Notes under the pieces: generated by a model
Told to the model about the DNA's origin: nothing
Databases searched by the model: none
What the model saw: the letters and a program-made list of their open reading frames with translations, nothing else
Program-made: the position numbers and the translations under genes
In this document: piece by piece, positions 38,101 through 45,878 of the stretch
How the letters are laid out: each line of letters opens with the position of its first letter
Numbering within the stretch: the stretch's first letter is position 1
Source: Paenibacillus sp. FSL K6-0276
GTDB lineage: Bacteria; Bacillota; Bacilli; Paenibacillales; Paenibacillaceae
Assembly: GCF_037977235.1 (NCBI RefSeq)
Contig: NZ_CP150276.1
Span: 868,001 to 932,000 of the forward strand
Direction of reading: 5' to 3'
DNA length: 64,000 nucleotides

Positions 38101-39744
38101 GATATAAATGCAGGTATGCCAACCTCAACCCTGCCTAAACCTGGCGGTACTCCTGCTCCGGGTGGTGCAGTCGGTGGTGGTGATCCGAATGCGAGTCCAG
38201 CTCCAGTAGAGACTCCTAAGGTTCCTAATCAGAATACAAATGATATCAAACAACTGTATAAAGACGCCGATAAGATCTCACCATGGGCATATTCAGCGAT
38301 TGAAACAGCTACAGTAAAAGGATATATCCAAGGTAACAATGGTCAGGTGAATCCGAAAGATCATATTACAAGAGCAGAGTTCACTAAGATCCTAGTTTCT
38401 GCATTAGAACTGGATATTAAGAGTGATAAAGGAATTACCTACAAGGATGTCGCTCTAGGCGATTGGTTCTATCCATATGTGAATGCTGCTCATAAGGCAG
38501 GTCTAATCACAGGTTTTAATAATGAATTTAAACCAAATGACAAGATTACTCGCGAGCAAATGGCAGCAATTATCGTTAGAGCATTATCAATCCCAGCTAC
38601 GAAGCCAGGGACAGCTATCAAAGACATCAATACCGCATCCGCATGGGCAAAGGCAGACGTGGAAACCATTGTTGCCACTGGACTTATGTTAGGTGATAAT
38701 AATCAATTTAAACCTAAAGAGTTTGTAACAAGAGAAATGGCAGCCGTTGTAGCCACTAGATCCCATGATTATAAGAGTGGGAACAAAGTGGTTAGTCCAA
38801 ATATTCAGAACACAGCAGTTACTCCATACATTGAGAACACAGCAGCTTTTTTGCAAAAAACAGTGACAAACCCGGTCATCTCCACGATTGGTGGGGACTG
38901 GACAGTGTTCGGGTTGGCACGTTCTGGTGTAAAGGTTCCAGATAGTTATTACGCTAAGTACTATGCGAATGTAGAAGCAACCCTTAAAGAAAAATCAGGG
39001 AAGCTGCATAGCGTAAAATATACGGAATATGATAGAGTTATTTTGGCATTATCTTCAATCGGCAAAAATATTGATAAAGTGGCGGGTTATAACCTGCTTG
39101 AACCGCTCGCTGATTTTGATACTTTAATCAAGCAAGGTATCAATGGACCTGTGTTTGCTCTTATCGCACTGGACAGCAATCATTACGAAATTCCAGTGGT
39201 TAAGAATGTAAAGACACAGACGACTAGAGAGATGCTCATTGATTTTATTTTGGGCAGAGAGATCAACGGTGGCGGATGGGCACTAGGCAGTAATGCTGCT
39301 GCGGCAGATCCAGATATCACTGGGATGGTTATTCAAGGCTTGACCCCGTATTATAAAACTAATGCCAAAGTAAAGGCTGCTGTAGATCGTGGAATTGCTT
39401 GGTTATCCAAGACACAAACAGCAGACGGTGGTTTCGCAAGCTGGGAATCTACGAACTCCGAGAGCATTGCTCAGGTGATTGTAGCTTTAACTGGCCTTGG
39501 CATAGATCCACATAAGGATTCCAGATTTATTAAGAATGGACATTCCGTGGTGGACGCTTTGCTTGGCTTTGCTGCACCTGAAGGAGGCTTCTATCATGTG
39601 AAGCAGGGTGGAGTAGGCAACGGCGGCGCGAAACCAGGAGAAGTAGATCTAATGGCTACGGACCAGGCTATGTATGCACTGGTTGCGTATGATCGGTACG
39701 TTAAGGGTCAGACGCATCTTTATGACATGACAGACGTTAAATAG
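35173..39744 (+). CDS. S-layer-anchored intrinsic-factor/transcobalamin-like B12-binding protein
   Basis: 1,523 residues. Order: signal peptide (1-29); DUF4430 (transcobalamin-like C-terminal) domain at about 37-180 with SGWMYAVNN at 139; cadherin/Ig-like domain (about 250-336); an alpha/alpha toroid of prenyltransferase-like repeats (about 340-650); a beta-rich linker domain (650-856); a second DUF4430 domain (about 866-980) with SGWMYNVNG at 940; a Pro/Gly linker; three SLH motifs (about 1030-1200); and a second toroid (about 1216-1523). Human intrinsic factor and transcobalamin bind B12 between exactly such a toroid and beta-domain. The riboswitch upstream and the ECF transporter downstream support cobalamin as ligand. 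The central position of the SLH anchor is unusual. Binding itself is inferred. Confidence 0.88.
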   Translation: MKKNKFLAWLLIVAVFITTFSTSIVPAHADGATSTLKGYVTVSVEKFTLGQGYIKEPIKVPFYEGDNGASLITRALGEGNYRNFGSIDSGFYLSEVKDSGRSEGNIPQYILDMISADGNTVGTKADPEWLSQFDYTSMSGWMYAVNNEFPQFGMTDYQPQDGDIIRTQFTTYGYSSDLGGWGEPPFPFANKDALTAKIAEINSDPNKESILDRTVVQKAVYQAYSALENMESSQLSVDHALVELTNSLDIEPPVITVSGIQDKQEVSDKDLSFRVAVTDNVYNGIIPVVKLNGVALSATNGEYKVSLNPGGNVITVTAVDGAENRATQTYQITYKINATTGVNEQLDKSLAYILNTVKNPSFGTGSGEWSILSLAQVNYEVPSGYYDLYYNNVAKKVTELMKYGKLDATKSTEHSRAILGLTSIGKDITNVAGYDLLNALSDYKYVQKQGNNGPIFALIALDSHNYDIPVLFPNPDKDGVIYQSTRENLVQYILDKEVKKGTDDAGGWALGVTKADVDMTAMAMQALAPYYATNTSVKAAVDRAIKWLSSTQNDQGGYTSWGSTSSESISQVIVALTGVGVDPHIDPRFVKKGNSLIDALLTFAGPDGGFKHILTGKVDGIATDQGTYALIAYDRLINHKNRLFDMSNVVIKQPEETKEIEVTLPSGDKPKVVIFQNSNNYILPINSGDNNKEITVEIPEYKQSTVSVNLPSNSNLPKLEVTKGNVSVAIPKGAQVTSGDSSKVELLSPTTGTESALKDSLNQIISGDKKLESIIQAFSMGGSARVEFNQFITLTFKGLKGKDAAYIQDGTPHTIQKFASDALGLASDKLEYAYDDGNDLIVKTKHFTDYVAYTSSAVQTPGGSGNGYVTLSVDKLTINKGYVVPSVQVDLQPGDTAWSVLKRLLDTHGIEFSESWSSKYGSVYVESIAGDGEFDHGSGSGWMYNVNGYYPGYGASQYTLNPGDSIQWRYTTDLGEDINAGMPTSTLPKPGGTPAPGGAVGGGDPNASPAPVETPKVPNQNTNDIKQLYKDADKISPWAYSAIETATVKGYIQGNNGQVNPKDHITRAEFTKILVSALELDIKSDKGITYKDVALGDWFYPYVNAAHKAGLITGFNNEFKPNDKITREQMAAIIVRALSIPATKPGTAIKDINTASAWAKADVETIVATGLMLGDNNQFKPKEFVTREMAAVVATRSHDYKSGNKVVSPNIQNTAVTPYIENTAAFLQKTVTNPVISTIGGDWTVFGLARSGVKVPDSYYAKYYANVEATLKEKSGKLHSVKYTEYDRVILALSSIGKNIDKVAGYNLLEPLADFDTLIKQGINGPVFALIALDSNHYEIPVVKNVKTQTTREMLIDFILGREINGGGWALGSNAAAADPDITGMVIQGLTPYYKTNAKVKAAVDRGIAWLSKTQTADGGFASWESTNSESIAQVIVALTGLGIDPHKDSRFIKNGHSVVDALLGFAAPEGGFYHVKQGGVGNGGAKPGEVDLMATDQAMYALVAYDRYVKGQTHLYDMTDVK

Positions 39745-39760
39745 AATTTAATTTAGAGAA

Positions 39761-39793
39761 ATAAGCAAGGGTAGCATGTGTACCCTTGCTTAT
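39761..39793 (+). terminator. Intercistronic hairpin, probably a partial terminator
   Basis: ATAAGCAAGGGTA (39761-39773) and TACCCTTGCTTAT (39781-39793), a perfect 13-bp stem with 7-nt loop, followed by only a short weak T tract. It could reduce expression of the transporter genes relative to the surface protein. Confidence 0.65.
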
Positions 39794-39816
39794 TATTTAA
39801 GGTGGGAACTTAAGTA

Positions 39817-40788
39817 ATGAACAAGAAAAAATGGCTAACAGCAATACTAATTATAGGCGTCCTGGCGATCGCCTTCTTTTGGGGCGGGAATTACCAGAAG
39901 AGCCCGAACAAGGTTGCGAGTAACAGCGCTGAGTCTCACGTTGTAGAATCAGACAACACTGCTTCCAATCAGAATGTTGATGCAGAGCCTACAGCGTCAA
40001 GCGATGCCGAGACAACGGAGATAGTACCGTCAGCTACGCCTAGTGAAACAGCTAAGCCCGTCGAAACGGTAACGCCAACTGAAGAGGTTAAGCCATCAGA
40101 AACGGCAACGCCAACAGAAACTGCATCAACAGAAGTTGTAAAGCCGACAGCAACACCAAAAGCGGATACAAAGGCACAACCGACCGCATCACCGAAAGCG
40201 GCTAAAACGTCCACACCGGATTCTAAAGTAAAGAAACCAGAAACCAAAGTAGCGACAACAGAAACGAAGCAGGAACCGAAAAAGGATAAATTTCTTACTG
40301 ATCCAGTCCCAACAGGCAAACCTAAGCCAGTGGAATGGCAAGATGCAACGGTAGATAAGAAAAAAGCATTAACGGCTACATTGTCCGTCTCGGCGGCAAC
40401 GATTTTAGATAACATGGATATTTTTAATGAGGCTAAGCTTGAAGTATTGCCGGCAGATGGTATCATTTATAAAGCGCAAAAGGTAACCTTCTATGAAGGC
40501 GAGTCTGTGTTTGATGTTTTACTAAGAGAGATGAAGAAGAATAAAATCCATATGGAATTTAGTATGACTCCGATCTATAACAGTAATTATATTGAAGGCA
40601 TAAATAATCTGTATGAATTTGATGCTGGAGAGCTTAGTGGATGGATGTACAAAGTAAATGGTTGGTTCCCTAACTACGGCAGTAGTCGTTATGTTCTTAA
40701 GGATGGCGATGTCATTGATTGGGTATATACTTGTGATTTAGGTCGAGATGTAGGTGGTAATGGAGCCACAGGAGGAGCACAGAAATAA
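39817..40788 (+). CDS. Membrane-tethered DUF4430 (transcobalamin-like) protein
   Basis: 323 residues. An uncleaved-looking signal anchor (WLTAILIIGVLAIAFFWGG) is followed by a Pro/Thr/Glu/Lys-rich spacer of about 150 residues and one DUF4430 domain (about 200-315) with the motif SGWMYKVNGWFPNYGSS starting at Ser274. No lipobox and no SLH motif, so it is held in the cell membrane while the spacer spans the wall. Between the S-layer protein and the ECF transporter it is a plausible hand-off factor for cobalamin (inference). Its TAA overlaps the ATG of the T-component gene. AAGGTGGG precedes its ATG. Confidence 0.85.
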   Translation: MNKKKWLTAILIIGVLAIAFFWGGNYQKSPNKVASNSAESHVVESDNTASNQNVDAEPTASSDAETTEIVPSATPSETAKPVETVTPTEEVKPSETATPTETASTEVVKPTATPKADTKAQPTASPKAAKTSTPDSKVKKPETKVATTETKQEPKKDKFLTDPVPTGKPKPVEWQDATVDKKKALTATLSVSAATILDNMDIFNEAKLEVLPADGIIYKAQKVTFYEGESVFDVLLREMKKNKIHMEFSMTPIYNSNYIEGINNLYEFDAGELSGWMYKVNGWFPNYGSSRYVLKDGDVIDWVYTCDLGRDVGGNGATGGAQK

Positions 40789-41678
40789 TGCAGGATAGCT
40801 TTTCTACCTTTCATCCGTTTGTGAATTTTCTTTATTTTGTTGTTGTGTTGCTGTTTAGCATGGTGTTCATGCATCCCATATTTCAGGTGATTGCTCTTAT
40901 TAGTGCAGTGGTCTACTCCTTTATGTTAAAAGGAAAAAAGGCGATCAAATTTAATTTGCTGTACATGATCCCTTTTTTGCTGTTTATGGCTATTATGAAT
41001 CCTGTTTTTAATCATCAAGGGGTAACGATCCTGTTCTATTTAAATAACGGAAACCCCATTACGATGGAATCCATTCTTTATGGCGTGGCAGCGGCGTGTA
41101 TGTTTGTGACGGTAATCATATGGTTCTCCTGTTATAACGTCGTGATGACCTCGGATAAGTTTATTTATATATTCGGAAAAATACTGCCGGCACTGTCGTT
41201 GATTTTTTCGATGGTGCTTCGTTTTGTTCCTAGATATTTAGCGCAAATCAAGGTGATTTCAAATGCTCAAAAATGTATAGGCAGGGATGTCTCACAGGGG
41301 AATCTTCTCGCGCGAGCACGGAATGGGATAACGATCCTCTCGATTATGACCACCTGGGCTTTGGAAAATGCGATTGAGACGGCGGATTCCATGAAATCAA
41401 GAGGGTATGGATTGCCGGGACGTACAAGCTTTTCGATCTTCCGTTTAGATGCCCGGGACAAAGTAGTACTCTTGATCATGACAGGCTTAATTGCGATGGT
41501 AGCCGTCTCTGCAGCGATGGGCGAGAACACTATGAGATATTATCCGTCCATTAAAGCGAGCGCAATTTCGCCCTTTAGTATCCTTGTATATATCGCTTAT
41601 TTTGCGCTATGTATGATCCCTGTGCTCATCAATATGGTGGAGGCAATGAAATGGAAATCTATCGAATCGAAGAACTAA
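40788..41678 (+). CDS. ECF transporter T component (EcfT/CbiQ family)
   Basis: 296 residues with five to six membrane helices and the coupling-helix signature SMKSRGYGLPGRTSF (EcfT Arg-Gly motif) that docks on the ATPases. It overlaps the upstream stop (TAATG) with GGAGGAG upstream, and overlaps the ATPase gene by 28 nt. In Firmicutes B12-specific ECF systems (CbrT-type clusters) carry dedicated T and A genes, which fits this location under a cobalamin riboswitch. Confidence 0.92.
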   Translation: MQDSFSTFHPFVNFLYFVVVLLFSMVFMHPIFQVIALISAVVYSFMLKGKKAIKFNLLYMIPFLLFMAIMNPVFNHQGVTILFYLNNGNPITMESILYGVAAACMFVTVIIWFSCYNVVMTSDKFIYIFGKILPALSLIFSMVLRFVPRYLAQIKVISNAQKCIGRDVSQGNLLARARNGITILSIMTTWALENAIETADSMKSRGYGLPGRTSFSIFRLDARDKVVLLIMTGLIAMVAVSAAMGENTMRYYPSIKASAISPFSILVYIAYFALCMIPVLINMVEAMKWKSIESKN

Positions 41679-43321
41679 GTTTTACCTTTCCTGAACAAGA
41701 GCAAGCGGCTCTTTCGAATATTAATCTTACGATTTCAAGCGGAGACTTCATTACGATTTGTGGAAAGTCAGGCTGCGGCAAAAGCACCCTGCTTAGACAA
41801 CTGAAAACAATCCTAACCCCACACGGCAAACGCCAAGGGGCAATTTATTATAAGGGTCAACCTGTAGAAGAGATCGATCAACGGACACAAGCAGCGGAAA
41901 TCGGTTATGTACTCCAAAGTCCGGACAATCAAATTGTGACTGACAAGGTGTGGCATGAGTTGGCCTTTGGTCTTGAAAGCTTAGGCTATGACAATTCTAC
42001 GATTCGTCTGCGTGTGGCTGAAATGGCGAGTTTTTTCGGGATTCAGACCTGGTTTCATAAAAATGTGACTGAGCTTTCGGGCGGTCAGAAGCAACTGCTC
42101 AATTTAGCTGCGATTATGGCTATGCACCCTTCGGTTCTAATCCTTGACGAGCCCACCTCTCAGCTAGATCCTATCGCGGCTTCGGATTTTCTGGAGACGG
42201 TCAAAAAGATAAATCGTGAGCTTGGAACAACCGTTATCATGACCGAGCATCGGCTAGAGGATGTTCTTCCGCTCACAGATCGGCTGATTGTTCTGAATGA
42301 GGGCGTCGTGATTGCCGATGATACCCCGCAAAGGGTGGGAGAAACCTTAAGCAAGCTGAAGCATCCGATGTTTCTGTCCATGCCCTCGCCGATGCAAATT
42401 TACGCGGGAGTAGATCATGACTTAGCGTGGCCTGTTACAGTGAAGGAAGGACGTCAATGGCTGGATGCTTTTCTTAAGGATAAGACTCCTGCAACGATGG
42501 TAGAATCTCAGCCAAGCTCGAAAGGGGACGGCCCTGTTGTCATAAAGTTCAAGGATGTATGGTTTAAATATGAGAAAAACGGACCGGATATCATTAAAGA
42601 TTTATCGTTTGAAGTAAAGCAGGGGCAGTTCTATTGTATTGTGGGTGGGAACGGCACGGGCAAGACTTCAACCCTGTCACTGATGAGCGGCATCCTTCAG
42701 TCCTATCGAGGCAAGGTTCTAATCGGCGGGAAGAACCCCGCGAAGATGAATGCCAAAGAACTGTTTACTAATAATCTGGGCATCCTTCCGCAAAATCCGC
42801 AAACGTTATTTGTGAAAAAAACAGTCGAGTTAGATTTATACGAGATGTTATCCCAGCTCCCTTTAACGAAGGAAGAAAAAGCGGCTAAAGTTGAGGCCGT
42901 GGTTAAGTTCGCAGAACTGGAACATCTTCTCTCGATGCATCCGTATGATCTCAGTGGTGGAGAACAGCAACGCACGGCGCTGGCTAAGGTGCTTTTGTTA
43001 GAGCCGAAGATTCTGCTGCTGGATGAACCGACGAAAGGACTGGATGGACCTTTCAAGGAGAAGCTAGCCTTATTTCTGCAAAAGCTTAATGCCGAAGGCG
43101 TTACCATCATAATGGTCTCACATGACGTTGAATTTTGTGCCAAATATGCTGAGGTTTGCGCGATGTTTTTTGATGGGAGTATCATCACCACGAACGAAGC
43201 GAAGAAGTTTTTTGCGGGAAACAGCTTCTATACTACTGCTGCTAACCGTATGGCGCGACATGTATGGAGCGAGGGAGTAACGATAGAGGGTGTGATTGAT
43301 TTATGTCAAAGAAGCAGGTAA
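41651..43321 (+). CDS. ECF transporter ATPase, two ABC domains fused (EcfA-EcfA')
   Basis: 556 residues. First ABC domain: Walker A GKSGCGKST, Q-loop VLQSPDNQIV, signature LSGGQKQ, Walker B VLILDEPTS, His in MTEHR. Second domain from about residue 295: Walker A GGNGTGKTS, signature LSGGEQQRTAL, Walker B ILLLDEPTKG, His in VSHDV. Most ECF systems use two separate ATPase genes; here they are fused. The ATG at 41651 follows GGAGG and lies inside the T-component gene; the longer frame begins inside that gene without its own site. The last 19 nt overlap the S-component gene. Confidence 0.93.
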   Translation: MEIYRIEELSFTFPEQEQAALSNINLTISSGDFITICGKSGCGKSTLLRQLKTILTPHGKRQGAIYYKGQPVEEIDQRTQAAEIGYVLQSPDNQIVTDKVWHELAFGLESLGYDNSTIRLRVAEMASFFGIQTWFHKNVTELSGGQKQLLNLAAIMAMHPSVLILDEPTSQLDPIAASDFLETVKKINRELGTTVIMTEHRLEDVLPLTDRLIVLNEGVVIADDTPQRVGETLSKLKHPMFLSMPSPMQIYAGVDHDLAWPVTVKEGRQWLDAFLKDKTPATMVESQPSSKGDGPVVIKFKDVWFKYEKNGPDIIKDLSFEVKQGQFYCIVGGNGTGKTSTLSLMSGILQSYRGKVLIGGKNPAKMNAKELFTNNLGILPQNPQTLFVKKTVELDLYEMLSQLPLTKEEKAAKVEAVVKFAELEHLLSMHPYDLSGGEQQRTALAKVLLLEPKILLLDEPTKGLDGPFKEKLALFLQKLNAEGVTIIMVSHDVEFCAKYAEVCAMFFDGSIITTNEAKKFFAGNSFYTTAANRMARHVWSEGVTIEGVIDLCQRSR

Positions 43322-44031
43322 CGGGTCGTCGTTTAAGTCGTCGAACTTTATTAGCAGCACTACTAATCTTCATAGTGATTCCAGCTACGATTTTGTTAGG
43401 CATCTTCGTTCTAGACGATCGAAAATATTACTTTATTAGTCTCTTGATCGTTATCTATACGATGATTCCTTTTGCGATGGTGTTCGAGCATCGGAAGCCG
43501 CAGGCGAGGGAGCTGATCGTCATAGCGGTGTTAGCAGCCATTGCCGTGGCGGGTCGCGCAGCCTTTTTTATGTTGCCGCAGTTTAAGCCTGTAGTTGCTA
43601 TTGTGATCATCGCAGGTGTGAGTTTGGGCGCTGAGGCAGGATTTCTGGTAGGCGCTGTTGCGGGCTTCGTCTCAAATTTCTTCTTTGGTCAGGGACCTTG
43701 GACGCCTTGGCAAATGTTCTGTTTTGGCATTATTGGTTTCTTGGCGGGCATTTTCTTCAAGAAGGGTCTGCTTAAAAAGACTAAACTGTCTCTATGTATA
43801 TTTGGAGGGTTAGCGACGTTCTTGGTATACGGAGGTATTATCAATATAGGCTCGCTGTTGATGTTCACTTCAGAGTTCTCATGGCCGGCTTTGATGACCA
43901 CTTATATTTCAGCCTTTTGGTTTGATATGGTGCATGCGATCTCTACGGTGGTGTTTTTGTTCTTTATTTCTAAGCCTATGATTGAAAAGTTGGATCGGAT
44001 AAAAATGAAGTATGGGTTGATTGAGCCTTAG
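43303..44031 (+). CDS. ECF transporter S component, probable cobalamin-binding subunit
   Basis: 242 residues: a basic N terminus, two extra membrane helices and an ECF S-component core with Ala/Gly-rich helices (AVLAAIAVAGRAAFFMLPQF, VSLGAEAGFLVGAVAGFVSN). The block FFFGQGPWTPWQMFCFGIIG is typical of S components of the CbrT/DUF-type group. S components bind the vitamin and topple in the membrane to deliver it. The cobalamin riboswitch and three DUF4430 domains upstream point to B12 as ligand; the sequence alone does not prove it. A palindromic repeat begins 5 nt past its stop. Confidence 0.85.
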   Translation: MSKKQVTGRRLSRRTLLAALLIFIVIPATILLGIFVLDDRKYYFISLLIVIYTMIPFAMVFEHRKPQARELIVIAVLAAIAVAGRAAFFMLPQFKPVVAIVIIAGVSLGAEAGFLVGAVAGFVSNFFFGQGPWTPWQMFCFGIIGFLAGIFFKKGLLKKTKLSLCIFGGLATFLVYGGIINIGSLLMFTSEFSWPALMTTYISAFWFDMVHAISTVVFLFFISKPMIEKLDRIKMKYGLIEP

Positions 44032-44035
44032 GTTT

Positions 44036-44243
44036 TTGAGTTGGCTGTTTGTGCTAGGCGCTGTACGCTGGCGGACGCTCCGAGAACGGACTGTTGTTAC
44101 AATCGCTGTTGTCTCCAGATGTATTGATTATACACTTAGCAGTGTACATCTAGAGACAAAGGCGAACGCTCTGCTTTTCCGCAATCAGTCCGTTCTCTCC
44201 GCTGCTATCAGCGCGAATCCCAAACACAAACAAAAGGCTCAAT
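44036..44243. repeat. Dispersed long palindromic repeat, copy B (largest)
   Basis: Outer arms CTCCGAGAACGGACT and AGTCCGTTCTCTCCG, collar AATCGCTGTT / AAAGGCGAAC, inner arms GTCTCCAGATGTA and TACATCTAGAGAC. Further pairing reaches to TTGGCTGTTTGTG and CACAAACAAAAGGC at the edges. Same architecture as copies at 4.0 and 53.7 kb. Confidence 0.8.
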
Positions 44244-44286
44244 GAAACCCCCTTCGATTTTTAGCCGAAGTTAAGAGAGAAAGTGC

Positions 44287-44326
44287 AAAACAGCCGGCCT
44301 CCAATAAACGGAGGCTGGCTGTTTTT
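44287..44326 (+). terminator. Intrinsic terminator of the B12/ECF operon
   Basis: AAAACAGCCGGCCTCC (44287-44302) pairs with GGAGGCTGGCTGTTTT (44310-44325), nearly perfect, then T tail. Confidence 0.85.
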
Positions 44327-44390
44327 CTATGTTCAGGGTTAGTAGAAGCAAAACTCATACTCGAAATGTGGTGAATGATTCACGAGCAAA

Positions 44391-44442
44391 TAAGTGATTG
44401 ATTATATAAGTGATTGATTATATAAGTGATTGATTATATAAT
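44391..44442 (+). promoter_or_regulatory. Triple 16-bp tandem repeat forming the ars promoter/operator
   Basis: Three perfect copies of TAAGTGATTGATTATA (44391-44406, 44407-44422, 44423-44438). The second and third copies supply a promoter: TTGATT (44414-44419), 17-nt spacer, TATAAT (44437-44442). The unit is a partial palindrome like ArsR/SmtB binding sites, so the repeats are likely the ArsR operator. The ArsR start lies 30 nt downstream. Confidence 0.7.
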
Positions 44443-44471
44443 AAGTTCGAGACAACGGAGGTGGGAATTAT

Positions 44472-44792
44472 ATGACGATTTCAACGGAAGAAATGGCGGA
44501 GCATTTTAAGCTGCTAGGAGATAAAACTCGATTAAGAATTGTATCCATTTTATATCAGCAAGAAATGTGTGTGTGCCATTTGGTAGAGCTGCTTCAGACC
44601 ACTCAACCGAATATTAGCCAACATCTCCGCAAGTTAAAGGATGCAGGGTTAGTCTATGAGGAACGAAGAGGGCAGTGGATCTATTATTCACTCCAAGTTG
44701 AAGATAAACCGCACTTAAAAGATGCGCTTCAATATTTACCACACCTGGATGCTGGGATGCAAGAAAAAATAAATGCCATGGTGTGCGAATAG
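44472..44792 (+). CDS. arsR: ArsR family arsenic-responsive repressor
   Basis: 106 residues. Winged-helix HTH (LLQTTQPNISQHLRKLKDAG) with the metalloid-binding box EMCVCHL, whose two Cys residues coordinate As(III) in ArsR. It represses the operon until arsenite binds. Start ATG behind GGAGGTGGG. It heads arsR-acr3-arsC with 12-nt gaps, under the tandem-repeat promoter. Confidence 0.96.
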   Translation: MTISTEEMAEHFKLLGDKTRLRIVSILYQQEMCVCHLVELLQTTQPNISQHLRKLKDAGLVYEERRGQWIYYSLQVEDKPHLKDALQYLPHLDAGMQEKINAMVCE

Positions 44793-44804
44793 GAGTGGGG
44801 ATCT

Positions 44805-45866
44805 ATGAATCAAGGAAAATCTAAAAGATTATCTTTCCTGGATCGTTATCTGACCTTTTGGATATTTGGAGCGATGGCAATCGGTATCGGGTTGGGATAT
44901 GTAGTTCCAAATTTCTCAGATCAAGTATCCAGTATGCAAGTCGGAACAACATCGATACCTATTGCTATCGGTCTAATTGTTATGATGTATCCTCCCCTTG
45001 CGAAAGTGAAATATGAGAAGCTTGGTCGAGTGTTTAAGGATTGGAAAGTACTATTGTTGTCTCTAGTGCAGAACTGGATTATCGGTCCGATTCTCATGTT
45101 CGTGTTAGCTATATTATTTCTAAGTGATATGCCCGAGTATATGATTGGACTGATCATGATCGGATTAGCAAGATGTATTGCCATGGTGCTTGTATGGAGT
45201 GATTTGGCAAAGGGAGATCCTGAGTATACAGCAGGTCTTGTTGCTTTTAATTCGATCTTTCAGATTCTGTTCTATTCCATATTTACGTATGTGTTTATAA
45301 CCGTATTACCCGGTTGGTTTGGTGTTCAGGGAGCTGTAGTGGATATCTCGATGGGACAAATTGCGGAAAGTGTGCTCATTTATTTGGGGATTCCTTTTGC
45401 AGCAGGTTTATTGACTCGTATAGCAGGAATCAAACTTAAAGGGGAAACATGGTATCAAGAAGTATTTATTCCCCGAATTAGTCCACTCGCCTTAATTGCT
45501 TTGTTGTTCACGATCGTGTTGATGTTTACGCTAAAAGCAGACCTAATCGTCCAGCTACCCATGGATGTGGTGCGTATCGCAATTCCGATGGTGATCTATT
45601 TTGTTGTCATGTTTGTAGTCTCTTTCTTCTTATCCAAACGAGCTGGAACCTCTTATCCTGTAGCTACCTCGTTATCCTTTACAGCAGCTAGTAATAATTT
45701 TGAATTAGCCATTGCAGTCGCTATCGGGGTATTTGGATTGGATTCAGGAGTAGCCTTTGCAGCTGTAATTGGACCCTTAGTAGAAGTGCCCGTATTAATT
45801 GGTCTTGTAAATGTATCGCTTTGGATTAAGCGGAAGCATTTTGAACCCTCAGTAAGTAAAGAATAG
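44805..45866 (+). CDS. acr3: Arsenite efflux transporter, ACR3 family
   Basis: 353 residues with about ten membrane helices. The essential Cys of ACR3 pumps is in [16 protein letters not shown], and the [17 protein letters not shown] and [17 protein letters not shown] blocks are the family hallmarks. It exports arsenite (and possibly antimonite) by proton exchange. In many Bacilli it is named arsB although unrelated to the ArsB fold. Confidence 0.96.
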   Translation: MNQGKSKRLSFLDRYLTFWIFGAMAIGIGLGYVVPNFSDQVSSMQVGTTSIPIAIGLIVMMYPPLAKVKYEKLGRVFKDWKVLLLSLVQNWIIGPILMFVLAILFLSDMPEYMIGLIMIGLARCIAMVLVWSDLAKGDPEYTAGLVAFNSIFQILFYSIFTYVFITVLPGWFGVQGAVVDISMGQIAESVLIYLGIPFAAGLLTRIAGIKLKGETWYQEVFIPRISPLALIALLFTIVLMFTLKADLIVQLPMDVVRIAIPMVIYFVVMFVVSFFLSKRAGTSYPVATSLSFTAASNNFELAIAVAIGVFGLDSGVAFAAVIGPLVEVPVLIGLVNVSLWIKRKHFEPSVSKE

Positions 45867-45878
45867 GAGCGATATCAG

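Noticed and set aside
39969..40466. A 165-codon minus-strand Val/Ser-rich frame
   Set aside because: Antisense of the Pro/Thr/Glu spacer of the DUF4430 protein; composition artefact.
44021..44245. A 74-codon plus-strand frame
   Set aside because: It coincides with palindromic repeat copy B and has no protein-like features.
44391..44438. Possible CRISPR-like array
   Set aside because: Three 16-bp units are directly contiguous with no spacers and form a promoter; no cas genes are present in the window.
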